Position numbers and translations under genes: made by a program
Assembly (NCBI RefSeq): GCF_030433895.1
Contig: NZ_JARUXE010000031.1
Coordinates: 1-57,703 of the forward strand
Reading direction: 5' to 3'
DNA: 57,703 nucleotides
From: Arthrobacter sp. PsM3
GTDB taxonomy: Bacteria; Actinomycetota; Actinomycetes; Actinomycetales; Micrococcaceae
Notes under the pieces: model-generated
What the model was told of the DNA's origin: nothing
Databases searched by the model: none
What the model saw: only the letters and a program-made list of their open reading frames with translations
Shown here: piece after piece, positions 7,388 to 15,823 of the stretch
Numbering within the stretch: position 1 is the first letter of the stretch
How the letters are laid out: every line of letters begins with the position of its first letter

Positions 7388-8944
7388 ATGGCCGTAGGCA
7401 TAGTCATTTCTAAAGCCATGAAAAACAAGATGCCGGCCGATGAACAGGACGGCATTCAGGATCGACTTTGGCACAAGAGTGGTGGAACATGTTGGCTCTG
7501 CCAAGCGAGTCTGAACCGAGCGGCGGATCATATTGTCGCAGACCATGATGTCCCGGAGTCCGAAGGTGGGATCACAGCCTACAGCAACCTCAACCTAGCC
7601 CACTCTGAATGCAACAGTGCCAAGAAGGCCGCTAAAACAACAGACGTCCGGCCATATCTGCGTTTGGTAGCGTTCGCCGCCAAACGCCGGCTCAAGTACG
7701 ACGGTTTCCTGGATCATTTCAAGATCAAGCCCGCCTCCGTTGTCCTGTCCCGAGACGGCGACGACGTAAAGGTGGAGCTGCCCAACGGTGAAGTTCGTAC
7801 CTGCCGTGTGTTTTCAGAGACGACTTCACACCACACTTTCGAGTACATTTTTGTCGAGCTCCCTCGCCAAGCAATCTTCAACGACGATGACTGCCAGCCG
7901 AGGGCCATCCGCCCAGAGCATGCATGGGCCATCTATGGGGACCTCCAGCGCAATCCTCTTCATGAGCCCCCGAGCTGTCGGACGGACAGCGAGCAAGTGG
8001 ACGAACCAACCCGTTTGCTGATGTTCGACGGTCAGCACAAGACCGTGGCTACTTGGATGATGGGCCGTGAAACGGTGATTGCCAAGGTATACCTAAATTT
8101 GTCTGCAGCCCGAGCGAACGAACTCGTCAACTCAATTCAGGCGAAAATTAAAAAGCTCCCACTGTCCCCATTTGAGCTTGCTGGAAAGATGTCCGACGAG
8201 TGGCAGAACAAGTTTCGGGAATATGAGGAGGCCGTCGGGTCTGCTGACATATCTGAAAAAGGCTTCATCGAATGGCTCCCTAACACGGAGCGGACCCGAG
8301 GAAAGCAGGCGCTATCAGGGGCGTTGATTCAGGGCATCCTCGGCGACGAGAACTTGCGTATCAAGAAGTACGTCAAAAAACCCTCAGGACCTCGCGAAGC
8401 ATTTGACGTCACCGAGCAAGCTTTGAAAGCGAAGCTAATTGAGACTCTCCTGGTCAAGGACCCGCAAAGTGGGAAAGGGGACTCAGCGCAGGCAGCACGC
8501 GACCGGGAGGCTGCCAACATCGTCGCCTGCCTAAACTTGCTCAGCGATCTTGCTTTCGAAGTGCCGGAAGGTATGGTCGAGCGGACGCCTCAGGAGTCTG
8601 AGCGTGCGCGCCGTATGGTGTATCAGGCCTCTCTGTCTTACATAGCGAAACTTACCCGAGAACTCTGGTTCTATACTGCCAAGCGTTCCGGGGATAAGAA
8701 TCTCATGGACGACACGTTCGAAGATGAGCAGTGGACGTCGCTCACAACGAGTTTCGAGAGGTTGGTTCAGCATCCATTGTGGACCGCACAATGGGATGAA
8801 AAACCCGAAATGCTTAAGCTGAGAAACGGGCTCGAAAAGAATCAGGCCCCGAAGGAGTACTTCGAAGACTTGGGGCTCGAGCTGAGTTATCTTCTGGTTG
8901 GTCCCACCGACTCCCGGTTCCGTAAGCATTGGGCAGCGGATTAG
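7388..8944 (+). CDS. HNH endonuclease-DGQHR domain fusion protein
   Basis: A 518-residue soluble protein. Residues 27-80 are an HNH nuclease: CWLC at 35-38, the ADHIVADHD block with D47/H48, then H72-x2-C75, giving a zinc site and a beta-beta-alpha metal core that cuts DNA. Residues 214-218 read DGQHK within LMFDGQHKTVATW, the hallmark of the DGQHR superfamily that includes DndB, the regulator of phosphorothioate DNA modification. Long alpha-helical sequence follows with no motif I know. GAGGGG lies 7 bases before the ATG. The gene is divergent from the Dcm-type methyltransferase and next to the restriction enzyme, so a nuclease controlled by a DNA- or modification-sensing DGQHR fold is a reasonable guess. 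The exact partner or trigger is unknown. A standalone defence role is also possible. Confidence 0.8.
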   Translation: MAVGIVISKAMKNKMPADEQDGIQDRLWHKSGGTCWLCQASLNRAADHIVADHDVPESEGGITAYSNLNLAHSECNSAKKAAKTTDVRPYLRLVAFAAKRRLKYDGFLDHFKIKPASVVLSRDGDDVKVELPNGEVRTCRVFSETTSHHTFEYIFVELPRQAIFNDDDCQPRAIRPEHAWAIYGDLQRNPLHEPPSCRTDSEQVDEPTRLLMFDGQHKTVATWMMGRETVIAKVYLNLSAARANELVNSIQAKIKKLPLSPFELAGKMSDEWQNKFREYEEAVGSADISEKGFIEWLPNTERTRGKQALSGALIQGILGDENLRIKKYVKKPSGPREAFDVTEQALKAKLIETLLVKDPQSGKGDSAQAARDREAANIVACLNLLSDLAFEVPEGMVERTPQESERARRMVYQASLSYIAKLTRELWFYTAKRSGDKNLMDDTFEDEQWTSLTTSFERLVQHPLWTAQWDEKPEMLKLRNGLEKNQAPKEYFEDLGLELSYLLVGPTDSRFRKHWAAD

Positions 8945-9270
8945 CTCCACTTCACGCATCCCAACCTTGCGCGTAATCTCGCCTGTCGCGCCAGACGACC
9001 AAGCACGATGTGCTGACGCAACACTGGGTCGCGTCGGGCAGCGGCCATCTGCTCAACGGTGATGCCCGGGTCTTGGTCAAGGTACTCAAGCTCGGGTGGA
9101 AAGTCCCAGGAACGGTCATCGTCATGCCGCTTACGTTTCAGTCGTATGCTTGGATCTGCCGCAAGCCGCGCCCGCCCACGAGCCCGTTTTGCGGCGAGAA
9201 CACATGCCCGCGCTGAGCAGGATTTGATCTGTGTACCGGACAGCTGATCGCCGCAAAACTGGCACTTCAT
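8941..9270 (-). CDS. Small zinc-ribbon-like hypothetical protein
   Basis: A 109-residue protein starting MKCQFCGDQLSGTQIKSCS. The Cys pattern C3-x2-C6 with further Cys at about 18 and 23 suggests a single zinc ribbon at the N-terminus. A basic helix rich in R and K follows, then a region with DDDRSWDFPPELEYLDQDPG, and a basic C-terminal tail. DNA or RNA binding is plausible. ATG at 9270 is chosen over a longer upstream extension to 9606, which lacks an RBS and reads through non-coding repeats. It converges on the HNH-DGQHR gene with a 4-base overlap. I do not recognise a family. Confidence 0.6.
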   Translation of the reverse strand: MKCQFCGDQLSGTQIKSCSARACVLAAKRARGRARLAADPSIRLKRKRHDDDRSWDFPPELEYLDQDPGITVEQMAAARRDPVLRQHIVLGRLARQARLRARLGCVKWS

Positions 9271-9355
9271 GACTTGGCCACCAGACGTGCTGGCTCGCAG
9301 CGGGGCCTCTTGAGCAGCCGCACGCCGTGGCCTATATACCTCCGGCACTTCTCCC

Positions 9356-9551
9356 ATGCAATCGTTCCCATGCAGCGACACTAGGAACGAAACCGGAGAC
9401 GGTGCGTTCGGGAGACAGAATCGCCCAGGCGAGTCTGTGAGCGTCCAACGATCGCCCCTACGAGCAATCACACGCGAGCGCAGCTGTTGGCGTCTGCTGG
9501 CACATCTACAGGCGCTGTCGGAGTGTTCCCGCTCGTGATGATCGATTGCAT
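9356..9551. repeat. Right inverted pair of ATGCAATCG
   Basis: ATGCAATCG at 9356-9364 faces CGATTGCAT at 9543-9551, matching the pair at 2561-2668. The two pairs enclose every gene from the tail-anchored protein to the zinc-ribbon protein. The arm spacing differs (about 90 bases left, 178 right). Confidence 0.5.
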
Positions 9552-9577
9552 AGTGATGGCGGCTATCCACCACGAAA

Positions 9578-9603
9578 CCCCGTACCGGGCGAGAGATACG
9601 GGG
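9578..9603. other. Short hairpin beyond the right repeat
   Basis: CCCCGTA and TACGGGG pair across a 12-base loop just right of the right-hand inverted repeat pair. It could be a terminator or part of the element end. Nothing coding was seen at 9271-9729. Confidence 0.3.
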
Positions 9604-9729
9604 CATCGCGGGTTATAGACGGTTACAGCCCCATTGCTCGGGCTGCTGCATTGGCGGACGTGGGGCGCTTCACTCGGCGGGCCTCGGGCTTGTCCGTGGC
9701 CGAGTTCGTGAACAGGACGATGCCCGCTC

Positions 9730-10026
9730 GTGGCGGACCACGGCGAACGTCCGGAGGAGTTCCCGCTGTTCGCCTCGCGCTGGGGCGTGCTGACTGACGG
9801 CGACGGCGGGAAGCTTCCCTTCCTCGACCAGCCGGCCCTCTTCGGGCTCCTCGCCGGCATCGGCACCGGGGACCTCCTGGAGGAGGGCAAATCCGTGTTC
9901 GACGGGCCGCCCGAGCTTGTTGCCGAGCAACTTGCCATACCCTCGGTCCAGGCCTGGGCCAGGGAATGGTTCTGCTCGGCCGGCCTCGCCGAGCCAGCGG
10001 ACTTCGACGGTACTTGCGCCGTGTAA
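9730..10026 (+). pseudogene. Unrecognised 3' gene fragment
   Basis: An open frame with strong chromosomal codon bias, ending PSVQAWAREWFCSAGLAEPA and a short tail. It lacks an RBS and a convincing N-terminus, and the upstream sequence shifts frame, so it looks like the C-terminal 80-90 residues of a truncated gene. The fold appears helical. I could not name the family. It ends 23 bases before the stop of the convergent FMO pseudogene. Confidence 0.35.
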
Positions 10027-10048
10027 CTACCCTTCTGGACCGCTGTCT

Positions 10049-11165
10049 TCACCGGCCAGCGATGTCCTGTGCATTTTTCGCCGCGATGTGCTGCGCAATG
10101 TATTCGGCATCGCGGTCCACGCCCGCCACGATGGACGAGCCGTGGCCGGTCAGCCACGGCAACCCGACCGCGTACAGGCTCGGGTGTTCGGTGACGCCGC
10201 GATGGTGTCGGGGGTAGTTCCATTCGTCCAGCACCGGGATGTCCAGGATGCTGAAGTCCAGCCGGTAGCCCGTGGCCCAGAGGACCGAGGTGATGTTGGC
10301 GGCGTCGAGGTTCAGCCGTGCCGGCTCCGTAGGAAGCCAATCGTCTTTCCGCGGCGGTTCCGGCTCCGGTGCCGACATGCCGGTAGCGGCAATATAGCTG
10401 TCGAACTTCGGCTTCATCCGATGGTAGAACGCTTCCTCCACCTGGCCCAGGCGTTCCGGAAGGTCATCGCTGAAGACGAGGTCGCCGTCGTCGGCTGCTT
10501 CCAAGGGCCGTGCAGCCGGACGCCGCGCCGACCGAGGTCCCGCAGGTTGATGTCGTGGCCGCCGCCGGCGCCGGACACCAGCGGGTTGAAGGCGAACCCC
10601 GCCGCGGGGGAGGGCAGCTGCCCCACGGTGAGACCGTTCAGTCCGTAGCCGGGGCCGAACTGTGCAATCTGCATCATCCAATAGAGGAGGTCCCGGCCGC
10701 GGTACCGGCGCGGTGCTTCCGGGCAGGTGGACACCGCCAGGTGGATGTCGCAGCCGGCGGCGAGCAGTTCCTCGGCGATCTGGCCGCCGGACTGGCTGGT
10801 GCCCACGATGAGCACGGCACCGTCGGGCAGTTGGCCCGGGTTGCGGTAGCTGTCGGTGTGAAGTTGGAGGATGTGGCTGGGCAGTTGCGCCGACAGTGCA
10901 GGGATTTTCGGCTCCTGGTAGCCGCCGGTAGCGAGCACGACGTTCCGGGCCCGCCAGCTGCCCTGGGTGGTGGCCACGTTGAAGCCGCCGCCCTCCGCGG
11001 GCGCTATGCGCGTGACATTCGCACCCGTTCGGACAGGAGCGTCGATGCTCTCCGCATAGTGACGGAAATAGCCGATGAGGTCATCCCGCAGCATGAATGC
11101 TTCCGGAGCGGGGCCGTCATACGGCATGCCGGCCAGCGCGAGCGAGAAGTTCGGTGTGTGAGAAT
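10049..11165 (-). pseudogene. Flavin-containing monooxygenase, 5'-truncated and frameshifted
   Basis: Closely similar to the intact FMO at 51447-52754. Homology begins at TPNFSLALAGMPYDG near 11160, so roughly the first 80 residues, including the FAD dinucleotide motif, are gone. The NADPH motif VGTSQSGGQIAEE is kept. Near 10500 the frame changes: the intact gene reads RRGVRLHGHLEAADDGD, while here HGPWKQ is followed in the next frame by LEAADDGD. One base appears to be missing in a GGCC-rich stretch. The C-terminus (ATGYRLDF, NYPRHHRGVTEHP) is intact to the stop at 10049. The gene is therefore non-functional. Two smaller FMO fragments lie at 12340-12560 and 15824-16008. Confidence 0.8.
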
Positions 11166-11251
11166 CACGATCAGTTACCTCGCAGCGGTCTGATATCGAA
11201 GCCCGGCCAGATCCGGCGGGCACTGGCTGCCGTTTCTTGACTCGCCAGCGC

Positions 11252-11279
11252 CGTTAGGGCAACTGCCGTTGCCCTAACG
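11252..11279. terminator. 12-bp hairpin downstream of the GIY-YIG gene
   Basis: CGTTAGGGCAAC and GTTGCCCTAACG form a perfect 12-bp stem with a TGCC loop, 24 bases past the stop of the minus-strand GIY-YIG gene. No T-tract is present. Confidence 0.5.
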
Positions 11280-11302
11280 CAGTGGGACCAGCACTGCTCC
11301 AA

Positions 11303-12133
11303 TCAATGGAAGCGGGAGCGAAGGTAACCCTCTTGCTCGGGTGTGAGAGCGCCCCAGCGGTCGCCCTCAAACGGCAGCTTGCCGTACTTATCTCGCAGTG
11401 CCTGCCGGATGGTCTTGGGGCTCTTGCCGACCTCGCATGCTAGCTCGGCCGGCGTGAGTCCGCCTGCTTCTGCGGCGGGGGCCGGGGCAGACTGGCGGGG
11501 CGAGGGGACGGAGGCCACGACCGCGGACGCCTCCCCGACTTGCGCGCCTGATGCCTCCCGGGTCATCACCTCGCGCGCCCGGCGCAGCCGAGGGAGCGGC
11601 CGGGGGTTGTGCATAATGTTCAGCGGCGGCATCCAGCGGTGGATGACTGCGACCTCAACCTGTCCGAGCGCCTGCGCGAGCAACGGCGGTCGCTCCCACA
11701 CTGCGAGCGACAGGCGCTCGTGCATCCAGGCCGTGAGCCGGACATCTCCAACCGGCGTGAGCCCGTAGTTCGAAAAGTGGCTTGGCTTATCGGGGTTGCG
11801 GGGAACCGCGTGCAGGTCGAGCGCGTCGCGCAGCAGGGCGGCGAACGACCGCCGTACCGTCGAACTGCCCGTACGTGGCTTCTTGGTCGGGCTGGCCGCG
11901 AAGTGGGTGTCGAGTTCCCGACTCACAAGGTCGTCCTCGCTCTTGCCGATGTACAGTGCGGAGCCCGGCTTTGGGTCGAGGCCCAGGGCGGCCCACGCCT
12001 CGGCGTCGCCATAAATGGCGTACAGGCCGGGAACGGGTCGCACGCGGCCCTTCGCCCGTGCGACGGGCCAACGCTCGCCCGAGAGAGCGGAGATGGCCTC
12101 TTCGACTTGCGGCAAGAGCTCGGATGGGGTCAT
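11303..12133 (-). CDS. GIY-YIG nuclease-domain protein with C-terminal HTH
   Basis: A 276-residue protein. Residues 36-42 (GLYAIYG) and 60-64 (LYIGK) form the two GIY-YIG strands, followed by an Arg at 72 (DDLVSRE), as in GIY-YIG nucleases. A conserved-looking LNIMHNP segment near residue 175 supplies the Asn typical of the fold's end. A proline/alanine-rich linker (about 195-225) leads to a helix-turn-helix (LACEVGKSPKTIRQALRDKY). The likely job is metal-dependent DNA cleavage at sites found by the HTH, but the substrate is unknown. Third-position GC bias is high, like the chromosome. It sits between two FMO remnants, so the neighbourhood has been rearranged. A short hairpin lies just downstream. 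Confidence 0.7.
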   Translation of the reverse strand: MTPSELLPQVEEAISALSGERWPVARAKGRVRPVPGLYAIYGDAEAWAALGLDPKPGSALYIGKSEDDLVSRELDTHFAASPTKKPRTGSSTVRRSFAALLRDALDLHAVPRNPDKPSHFSNYGLTPVGDVRLTAWMHERLSLAVWERPPLLAQALGQVEVAVIHRWMPPLNIMHNPRPLPRLRRAREVMTREASGAQVGEASAVVASVPSPRQSAPAPAAEAGGLTPAELACEVGKSPKTIRQALRDKYGKLPFEGDRWGALTPEQEGYLRSRFH

Positions 12134-12339
12134 GCGGGGGATACTAGCAGGTGCTCCGCTCCCTCTTTAGTCGCGGTGCAAAGTCGTCGTCGCCACGGAT
12201 CTTCCTTCGATTCCCTATTCCTGCAGCCACCAGATTCAGGTACTCGAAGGCTGGGGACTCGGAAGCCAATGGATGAAAAATGTCCTCTGGCACACCCCGC
12301 AGGCACTCCTAAGGCTGGACCGGTTGCCCTAGCCACGCA

Positions 12340-12560
12340 TGCCTTTGCGGGCATCCAGCATCACCTTCATCCGCTGTCCGAACCCTGCCTCCGCCTGCGC
12401 CAGACGGACCGGGAGGTCGCCGCCGAAGGCGGGAGATGCCGTCGTCCTATCTTCCCCGGTGCTGCGCTGCGGCCGGACGCCCCGGCGGCTCAGGTGTCGC
12501 AGGCGGAGGCTGTGCCGGCAGTCATTGCCCGCTCCTTCGAGCCGCGCGTACTGGTTCGCT
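12340..12560 (-). pseudogene. Internal fragment of a flavin-containing monooxygenase
   Basis: The minus strand reads LRHLSRRGVRP and then GGDLPVRLAQAEAGFGQRMK. These align with LRDLGRRGVRL and SDDLPARLAQVEAGFGQRLQ of the intact FMO at 51447. The region between the two blocks is degraded, and both ends are lost. It is a second, more decayed FMO copy. The rest of 12134-12585 shows no other gene. Confidence 0.6.
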
Positions 12561-12585
12561 GAGGCGCCCGCTGATGCCTGTTAAA

Positions 12586-12981
12586 TTAGTCGGTGCGCTG
12601 CCCGTTGATGATGTCGTCAGCGTTCTCGAACGCCCAGGCCACCAGCGGAACCAGCAGGGCGCTCAACTCATACCCGCGCTCCGTGAGGCTGTAGTCCACG
12701 CGCGGCGGAATGACCGGCTGAGCTTTCCGGCTGACCAAGCCGTCGCGCTCAAGGGTCTTCAGGGTCTGGGCCAGCATCTTCTCGCTGACACCCTCGGCGC
12801 GCCGTCGCAGTTCACTCCAGCGCTGTTCGCCCTCGGACAAAGCAAGCAGAATCAGCACGCCCCACTTGCTGGTGATGTGGTCGAGCACGGTGCGGCTGGG
12901 GCAGCCCGCCGGGAAAACGCCGCCGGCTAGGCCGACGGGAAGGCGCATGGCGGGGGCTACATCGGCGGTACTAACTTCCAT
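12586..12981 (-). CDS. HxlR-family winged-helix regulator
   Basis: A 131-residue DNA-binding regulator. Cys27 in the FPAGCPSRTVLDHI segment matches the N-terminal Cys that many HxlR/YodB proteins use to sense electrophiles or oxidants. The winged helix follows: KWGVLILLALSEGEQRWSEL, then VSEKMLAQTLKTLERDGLVS, then the wing PPRVDYSLTERG. It is divergent from the NmrA-like reductase at 13079, and the 97-base gap contains an inverted repeat that fits an HxlR dimer site. By analogy with the family it probably represses the reductase until quinone or aldehyde stress modifies the Cys. Confidence 0.9.
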   Translation of the reverse strand: MEVSTADVAPAMRLPVGLAGGVFPAGCPSRTVLDHITSKWGVLILLALSEGEQRWSELRRRAEGVSEKMLAQTLKTLERDGLVSRKAQPVIPPRVDYSLTERGYELSALLVPLVAWAFENADDIINGQRTD

Positions 12982-12993
12982 GCCAGTACCTTA

Positions 12994-13019
12994 CCCGAAA
13001 GTGCGTACTCTCTTTCGGG
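12994..13019. promoter_or_regulatory. Probable HxlR operator
   Basis: CCCGAAAG and CTTTCGGG form an inverted repeat with a 10-base spacer, centred between the divergent HxlR regulator and the reductase. The flanks carry partially symmetric TACCTTA and AAGTAAG. Location and spacing match known HxlR-type sites. Confidence 0.55.
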
Positions 13020-13078
13020 AAGTAAGTCGAGGATTCCTTGGTTGTGATCGGTGAGAAACCCAAATCGAAAGGAATTCC

Positions 13079-13942
13079 ATGAGCATCGTAATCACAGGCG
13101 CAACCGGCCAGCTGGGCCGCCATGTAGTCGAGGCCCTGCTGGAGCGCAACGTTCCTGCAGAGGACATTGTGGCCACGGGCCGCTCCATCGAAAAGCTCGC
13201 AGACTTCGCCGCGCGCGGCGTCCAGGTTAAGGCCATGGACTACACCGATCCCGCCTCCGTGGCGGAGGCATTGGAAGGGGCGCAGAAAGTGCTCCTCATT
13301 TCGGGCAGCGAGGTGGGGCAGCGTGTGGAGCAGCACCGAACCGTCATCGAGGCCGCGAAGGCAGCAGGTGTAGAACTGCTCGCCTACACGAGCATCGCCA
13401 ACGCGGACACCACGAAGATGAAGCTGGCAGGGGAGCACCAGGAAACCGAGGCCATCCTGCGGGAAGCGGGCGTTCCTTTCGTTCTGCTTCGCAATAGCTG
13501 GTACCTGGAGAACTACACCGATCAGCTGCCCGGCACGCTCGCGCAGGGCGGGATCGCCGGAAGCGCAGGGGAGGGCCGGGTCAGCGCAGCTTCCCGAGCT
13601 GACTACGCCCACGCTGCCGCTGCTGTGCTGGTTGCCGAGGACCAGGGCGGCAAGATCTATGAGCTGGGCGGCGACGAACCGTTCACCATGGCTGAACTCG
13701 CGGCGGAGATCAGCGCCGCGACCGGGCGGGAAATCTCCTACCAGGACCTCCCCGCGCAGGAGTACGCCGGAATGCTGGCGGGCGTTGGAGTGCCGGAGGC
13801 CTTCGCGGACATCCTGGCCGACTCTGACCTGGGGATTGCTCGGGGTAACCTCCTGGTCAGCACCGGAGACCTGCGGACACTGATCGGACGCCCCGCGACG
13901 TCCCTGGCCGAAGCGGTCCGCTCCGCCACTGCCTCCGCCTGA
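13079..13942 (+). CDS. NmrA-like NAD(P)H:quinone oxidoreductase (QorB/YtfG type)
   Basis: An atypical short-chain dehydrogenase of 287 residues, the usual length. The N-terminal GATGQLGRHVVEAL is the dinucleotide-binding loop. SIANAD, HQETEAILREAGVPFVLLRN and NYTD match the QorB/YtfG pattern, in which the usual catalytic Tyr is not required. It should reduce quinones or related carbonyls with NADPH in the cytoplasm. ATG 13079 has GAAAGGA 7 bases upstream. Divergence from an HxlR regulator with a shared operator suggests induction by quinone stress. Confidence 0.85.
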   Translation: MSIVITGATGQLGRHVVEALLERNVPAEDIVATGRSIEKLADFAARGVQVKAMDYTDPASVAEALEGAQKVLLISGSEVGQRVEQHRTVIEAAKAAGVELLAYTSIANADTTKMKLAGEHQETEAILREAGVPFVLLRNSWYLENYTDQLPGTLAQGGIAGSAGEGRVSAASRADYAHAAAAVLVAEDQGGKIYELGGDEPFTMAELAAEISAATGREISYQDLPAQEYAGMLAGVGVPEAFADILADSDLGIARGNLLVSTGDLRTLIGRPATSLAEAVRSATASA

Positions 13943-13994
13943 CCTGTAGCCGGTGGCGCGGCCCTGATTGTCCCGCCTTCCGGTGTGGAGTACA

Positions 13995-14038
13995 ACTGCG
14001 GCCTCGACTCCAGCGAGAGCTGGAATCGCGGCCGCAGT
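13995..14038. terminator. Bidirectional terminator between convergent genes
   Basis: ACTGCGGCC and GGCCGCAGT enclose a smaller internal CTCCAGC/GCTGGA hairpin. It lies between the convergent reductase and TfoX-like genes and should end both transcripts. Confidence 0.6.
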
Positions 14039-14130
14039 ATGGGGCTGGCATGTAGTGTCCGTTGCCGGGCTGAGGCCTGCGTCCGGCCCCGGGCAGCGCG
14101 GGTCAGGAGAACGGCCAGGGCGGCGCGGAG

Positions 14131-14508
14131 TCAGCTCTTCTTTGCGCGCGCCTTCGGTTCCTTCGCCGGCAGCCCGGCCACGTGCTCGAATGCCTTCTCC
14201 ACCCACGCCTTGGCCCGCGCCTCATCGCCGTCGCCCTCGGCATTCCAGATCTTCGGAAGCCCGGTGTAGCCGCCCATGGGACGCTCAGCCGGCCCGAACG
14301 GAACGGTCCGCTCAGTGCTCTCGAGCATCTCCTTGTCCGCGTCGGCCAGCTTTACCCCGATGGTGGGTCCGAACAGGCCGGCGAACATGTTGCCGTTCAC
14401 GAACGCGCCGAGGTTTCCGAACATCGGCTTGACGATCACCTCCGGATGGTCGGGCAGCACAGAGCGGAAGTGTTCCTTGTCGGCGTCGGACGCTTTCGGC
14501 ATTTCCAT
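14131..14508 (-). CDS. TfoX N-terminal-domain family protein
   Basis: A 125-residue protein with the TfoX/Sxy N-terminal fold: VKPMFGNLGAFVNGNMFAGL and the later PMGGYTGLPK are its usual signatures. It lacks the C-terminal TfoX domain, so it is the short stand-alone form common in actinobacteria, where a competence role is not established. The tail is Lys-rich (KEPKARAKKS). ATG 14508 is preceded by a strong GGAGGAG. Cytoplasmic, function unknown. Confidence 0.85.
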   Translation of the reverse strand: MEMPKASDADKEHFRSVLPDHPEVIVKPMFGNLGAFVNGNMFAGLFGPTIGVKLADADKEMLESTERTVPFGPAERPMGGYTGLPKIWNAEGDGDEARAKAWVEKAFEHVAGLPAKEPKARAKKS

Positions 14509-14736
14509 GGGTCTCCTCCGGAACTAATAACCAAGACAGGTCTTCCTGCAGGATATGCCCGGACTTCTATATCGTGGAAGGAGGCCTGAGCGTGGACCGG
14601 TGGCCCACCTGGGGGCGCCATACTGGACCATGACGGAAGGGGCTGGGAATATCCGGGCAGACCTAAAGTACGGATATCTCGCGGCCCTCGTGCTCCGCCT
14701 CGTAAACCACAAGGTCGTGACGACGAAGGGGAACCC

Positions 14737-15417
14737 ATGAACACCGCACGGTCAGTCATCGTTTTCGACGTCAACGAAACACTTTCGGACATGTCGCCGA
14801 TGGGCGAGAGGTTCGCCGAGGTCGGCGCCCCGGCCCAGTTGGCGAAACTTTGGTTTGCCACGCTGCTGCGGGACGGCTTCGCGCTCACCGCGGCCGGCGG
14901 CAACGGCGCCTTTGCCGAGATCGGCGCGGAGGTCCTGCGCGGGCTGCTTGCCGCCTCGGACATAGGGATGGACCTTGACCACGCAGTGGTGCATGTGATG
15001 GCGGGAATGGCAGGACTCGGCCTGCATCCCGACGTCCCTGAGGGCGTACGGGCCCTGCGAGCAACTGGATACCGGCTGGTCACGCTGTCCAACGGCTCCA
15101 CCCAGGTCGCGGAGAAACTGCTCACACCTGCCGGGATCCGGGACCAGTTCGAACGGTTGCTTTCTGTGGAGGATGCCCCAGGGTGGAAGCCGGCAGGGAC
15201 CGCTTACCACTTCGCCTCCGGGGCCTGCGGCGTGGAACCCGGAGAGATGCTGCTGGTGGCCGTCCATCCCTGGGACATCCACGGCGCAGCCAGGGCCGGT
15301 CTGGGCACGGCGTGGATCAACCGGACCGGGGCGCACTACCCGGACTATTTCGTCGCTCCCGACTACACCGTCGCGTCCTTGGCGGAACTCCCGGAAGCGC
15401 TGGGGGCAGCAGCTTAG
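14737..15417 (+). CDS. Haloacid dehalogenase-like hydrolase
   Basis: A 226-residue HAD-superfamily enzyme. Motif I is FDVNETL with Asp11 as the expected nucleophile. Motif II is TLSNGST, Lys is in DAPGWKPAG, and the motif III/IV region is VAVHPWDIHGAARAG with an Asp. The cap inserted after motif I is helical, as in type II L-2-haloacid dehalogenases. Substrate could be a 2-haloacid or a small phosphate ester. GAAGGGGAA lies just before ATG 14737. Directly downstream and convergent is a truncated second HAD gene, so the ancestral locus may have held two HAD genes. Confidence 0.85.
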   Translation: MNTARSVIVFDVNETLSDMSPMGERFAEVGAPAQLAKLWFATLLRDGFALTAAGGNGAFAEIGAEVLRGLLAASDIGMDLDHAVVHVMAGMAGLGLHPDVPEGVRALRATGYRLVTLSNGSTQVAEKLLTPAGIRDQFERLLSVEDAPGWKPAGTAYHFASGACGVEPGEMLLVAVHPWDIHGAARAGLGTAWINRTGAHYPDYFVAPDYTVASLAELPEALGAAA

Positions 15418-15823
15418 GCTCCGACCTCCTGAGCGAGTTCGGTGATGCTGGACGCCGAGAGGTCCCAATCGCTCTCCGGCGTCAGGTCCGCGATCTGGTC
15501 CGGGCCGTATTCGGTGGGGCGGGCGATGAACGCCGTCGCCAGACCGGCCTCCCGGGCAGCATGCAGGTCGTTGTTGTGGGCGGCCGCGAGCATCACTGCA
15601 CCGGGCCTGAGGTCGAGGAACTCCGCGGTCCGAAGGTAGGCCGCCGGCAGCGGTTTGTACGTGCGCGTCATGTCCGAGCCGATGATCACGTCCCACGGAA
15701 GGCCGGCGTTTTTGGCCATGTCCACCAGCAGCGAGGTGTTGCCATTGGAGAGGGGACCTACGATGTAGCCGCGGCGGATGGCGGCCAGACCCGCCAAGCT
15801 GTCCGGCCACTGGAAGGTCGCCT
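15414..15823 (-). pseudogene. C-terminal part of a type II haloacid dehalogenase
   Basis: The frame reads WPDSLAGLAAIRRGYIVGPL, then LSNGNTSLL (HAD motif II), SDMTRTYKPLP (motif III Lys) and AAAHNNDLHAAREAGLATAF (motif IV), and ends at a stop overlapping the convergent HAD gene. About 100 N-terminal residues with the catalytic Asp are missing. In their place stands the 3' end of an FMO gene. Without motif I it cannot be an active dehalogenase. Confidence 0.75.

Noticed and set aside
7388..8944. Part of a Dnd phosphorothioation system
   Set aside because: The DGQHR motif is present, but no dndA, C, D or E genes accompany it, so only the domain relation is claimed.
12971..14206. A 411-codon minus-strand frame opposite the NmrA-like reductase
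   Set aside because: It covers a clear SDR gene on the other strand. Repetitive Gly/Arg/Asp composition marks it as antisense shadow.
14555..14740. A 61-codon frame overlapping the HAD start as ATGA
   Set aside because: No domain, weak RBS and unlike a conserved protein. The overlap could be chance. Left out of the gene list.
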